Below, piece by piece: positions 63,601 to 64,000 of a stretch of DNA of 64,000 nt (the stretch's first letter is position 1; each line of letters opens with the position of its first letter). The stretch spans positions 469,808 to 533,807 of the forward strand of contig NW_019775924.1 in assembly GCF_001039355.2 (NCBI RefSeq). The letters run 5' to 3'. The stretch comes from Lingula anatina (taxonomy: Eukaryota > Brachiopoda > Lingulata > Lingulida > Lingulidae). The notes below the pieces were generated by a model. It worked only from the letters and a program-made list of their open reading frames with translations. It was not told where the DNA came from and made no database searches. A program made the translations under genes and the position numbers.

Positions 63601-64000
63601 CCTCGACGTAAATGTCTCAGCTCCCCTTTTTTTCTGTTCATATTATTCATTCTCGTCACAGCCCCGTGCGCCTGTTTATTTCACTAGTTGGAATGCTGTA
63701 TTGTCTCGGATTTGGGGAATGTCAGTTACGTGTGAATGGTTTTATAACCAGGTATTGTTCCGTCGCCTCCACTGTTGGGGATGTACGCCGCGTTCCTACT
63801 TGTAGGTTTCTCCCATTTGCCTTGTTCCTTTACTTTAAGGAAATACTTCTAAAATGTTTATTTCATCATTGCAGATGTTTATTTAAATGAATAAGACCGT
63901 GCTAATAGAAAAAAAGCGAACTCAGACTACTCCAAAATGAGATACCATTATCAGTTTTTTCAATGGTTAAACTATGAAACTAAGACTTAAAACTCTTAAT
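60622..64000. other. Dlx upstream intron sequence; no gene recognised
   Basis: AT-rich, presumably the first Dlx intron. A GC-rich patch (62220-62430) and a second around 63480-63620 stand out, but neither encodes a Dlx-like N-terminus on the minus strand. Confidence 0.4.
62256..62293. repeat. Perfect 12-bp inverted repeat (hairpin)
   Basis: GTCGTCTGCTTT at 62256-62267 and AAAGCAGACGAC at 62282-62293 enclose a 14-base spacer that contains ACGTGCA. Confidence 0.85.

Overview
This is a eukaryotic, intron-rich, AT-rich genomic window, not a bacterial one. It comes from a bilaterian animal, most likely a marine invertebrate (lophotrochozoan or invertebrate deuterostome). The grounds are a Distal-less/Dlx homeobox gene with the homeobox intron expected of that family, many small coding exons with clean GT-AG splice sites, abundant microsatellites, MITE-like elements, and two strongly heterozygous versions of one locus. 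The species cannot be named from the sequence. There are two draft-assembly scars (a 522-bp N run and two single-N contig joins).

Layout. (1) 172-3322, minus: seven 5' exons (335 codons, all phases consistent) of an SLC49A4/DIRC2-type major-facilitator transporter; the remaining exons lie off the left edge. (2) 4954-9807, plus: a complete six-exon gene for a secreted 395-residue FG-GAP/VCBS-repeat protein, head-to-head with the transporter. (3) 10621-17973, minus: sixteen exons in perfect phase (727 codons plus stop) for a class-V aminotransferase / cysteine-desulfurase-fold protein. The lysine that would bind PLP and the cysteine that would receive sulfur both appear replaced, so this looks like a pseudoenzyme, with an added ~250-residue C-terminal extension ending in acidic and basic tracts. 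Its N-terminus is unresolved; a likely upstream exon sits at 19324-19561 and again at 26689-26926.

(4) 19271-26639 and 26641-34330 are two diverged copies of the same ~7.4-7.7 kb. Contig-edge signatures make these most likely two alleles placed in tandem by the assembler rather than a biological duplication. Each copy carries a ~2.2-kb foldback element with long terminal inverted repeats. The second copy has a private ~560-bp insertion that contains a 167-bp hAT-like MITE. (5) 34331-48754 has no recognisable gene; it holds a second copy of the MITE seen in the transporter intron, several simple and tandem repeats, and GC-balanced homeodomain-site-rich islands that could be cis-regulatory. (6) 48755-60621, minus: the last two exons of a Dlx gene, separated by an 11.2-kb intron that also holds candidate regulatory islands. 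The first Dlx exon is not in the window.

No operon, CRISPR array, phage or plasmid feature is present. The four genes have no evident shared pathway. One loose link is that SLC49A4 family members are reported vitamin-B6 (pyridoxine) transporters and the third gene has the fold of a vitamin-B6-dependent enzyme; this may be coincidence.
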